In this document: positions 6,029 to 6,208 of the stretch, one piece after another
Layout of the letters: each line of letters starts with the position of its first letter
Numbering within the stretch: position 1 is the first letter of the stretch
NCBI GenBank assembly: GCA_044225675.1
Contig: JBGAIH010000055.1
Span: forward strand, 1-6,208
DNA from: JACMQX01 sp044225675
GTDB lineage: Bacteria > Pseudomonadota > Gammaproteobacteria > Burkholderiales > Burkholderiaceae_C
DNA: 6,208 nucleotides
Reading direction: 5' to 3'
The notes under the pieces: model-generated
Seen by the model: the letters and a program-made list of their open reading frames with translations, nothing else
What the model was told of the DNA's origin: nothing
The model's database searches: none
Made by a program: the position numbers and the translations under genes

Positions 6029-6208
6029 ATGCTGGATCACTACCGGCTCCTCACCCAGGCCGAAGGCGCGCCGCAGCGGCGGGCCATCGCCAAGTCGATC
6101 ACGCTGCTGGAGTCCACCCGCGCGGACCATCGCCAGCAGGCCGACGCGCTGCTCACGCAGCTGCTGCCGCACACCGGCGGGGCGTTTCGCCTGGGCCTGA
6201 GCGGCGTG
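6029..6208 (+). CDS. meaB: MeaB/ArgK family GTPase, methylmalonyl-CoA mutase chaperone (5' part only)
   Basis: MeaB is a G3E P-loop GTPase that gates loading of adenosylcobalamin onto methylmalonyl-CoA mutase and protects it from inactivation. Exactly 60 codons are in the window. They encode the family's N-terminal helical part (RRAIAKSITLLESTRADHRQQADALLTQLLPHTGGAFRLGLSGV) and stop just before the expected Walker A loop (G-PG-GKST), which lies outside. So the GTPase motifs themselves are not seen, and the assignment rests on this N-terminal match and position. The ATG at 6029 is 29 bp after the mutase stop; GGCGGAA at 6011-6017 is a weak, rather distant ribosome binding site. Spacing and strand indicate one operon with the mutase. 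The rest of the gene was not available to check. Confidence 0.87.
   Translation, partial: MLDHYRLLTQAEGAPQRRAIAKSITLLESTRADHRQQADALLTQLLPHTGGAFRLGLSGV

Overview
The window is high-GC DNA (roughly two-thirds or more G+C in the coding parts) with tight gene packing. The protein types and order point to a betaproteobacterium of the Burkholderiales, probably a Comamonadaceae-like genome. That assignment is inferred from codon use and gene order, not from a marker gene.

Layout: two transcription units diverge from a short AT-richer control region at 3747-3860. To the right (+ strand) lies a complete single-chain methylmalonyl-CoA mutase gene (3861-5999). It is followed after 29 bp by the first 60 codons of a meaB/argK-type GTPase gene, which runs off the right end. 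To the left (- strand) come a complete regulator of the short-chain fatty acyl-CoA (ScfR/PrpR/RamB) type (3746-2217) and then a LysR-type regulator (2206-1281), which starts 10 bp after the first regulator's stop codon. After a 132-bp gap there is a CaiB/BaiF family III CoA-transferase gene (1148 to beyond the left end, lacking its last codons). A run of 24 N (1900-1923) interrupts the LysR gene.

How it works together: the mutase interconverts (R)-methylmalonyl-CoA and succinyl-CoA using adenosylcobalamin, and MeaB loads and protects that cofactor. This is the last step of propionyl-CoA assimilation. The divergent ScfR-type regulator is the natural sensor for this pathway. The shared promoter region carries several TTTGCAAA-like palindromes, resembling the operator known for the actinobacterial relatives RamB and PrpR. 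The LysR and CoA-transferase genes probably form a second, substrate-specific acyl-CoA unit; a small T-N11-A dyad lies between them. The CoA-transferase substrate cannot be read from sequence.

No RNA gene, insertion sequence, CRISPR array or prophage part was seen. The most interesting element is the operator array at 3748-3840. The most useful correction is that the N-run in the LysR gene probably stands for very few real bases.
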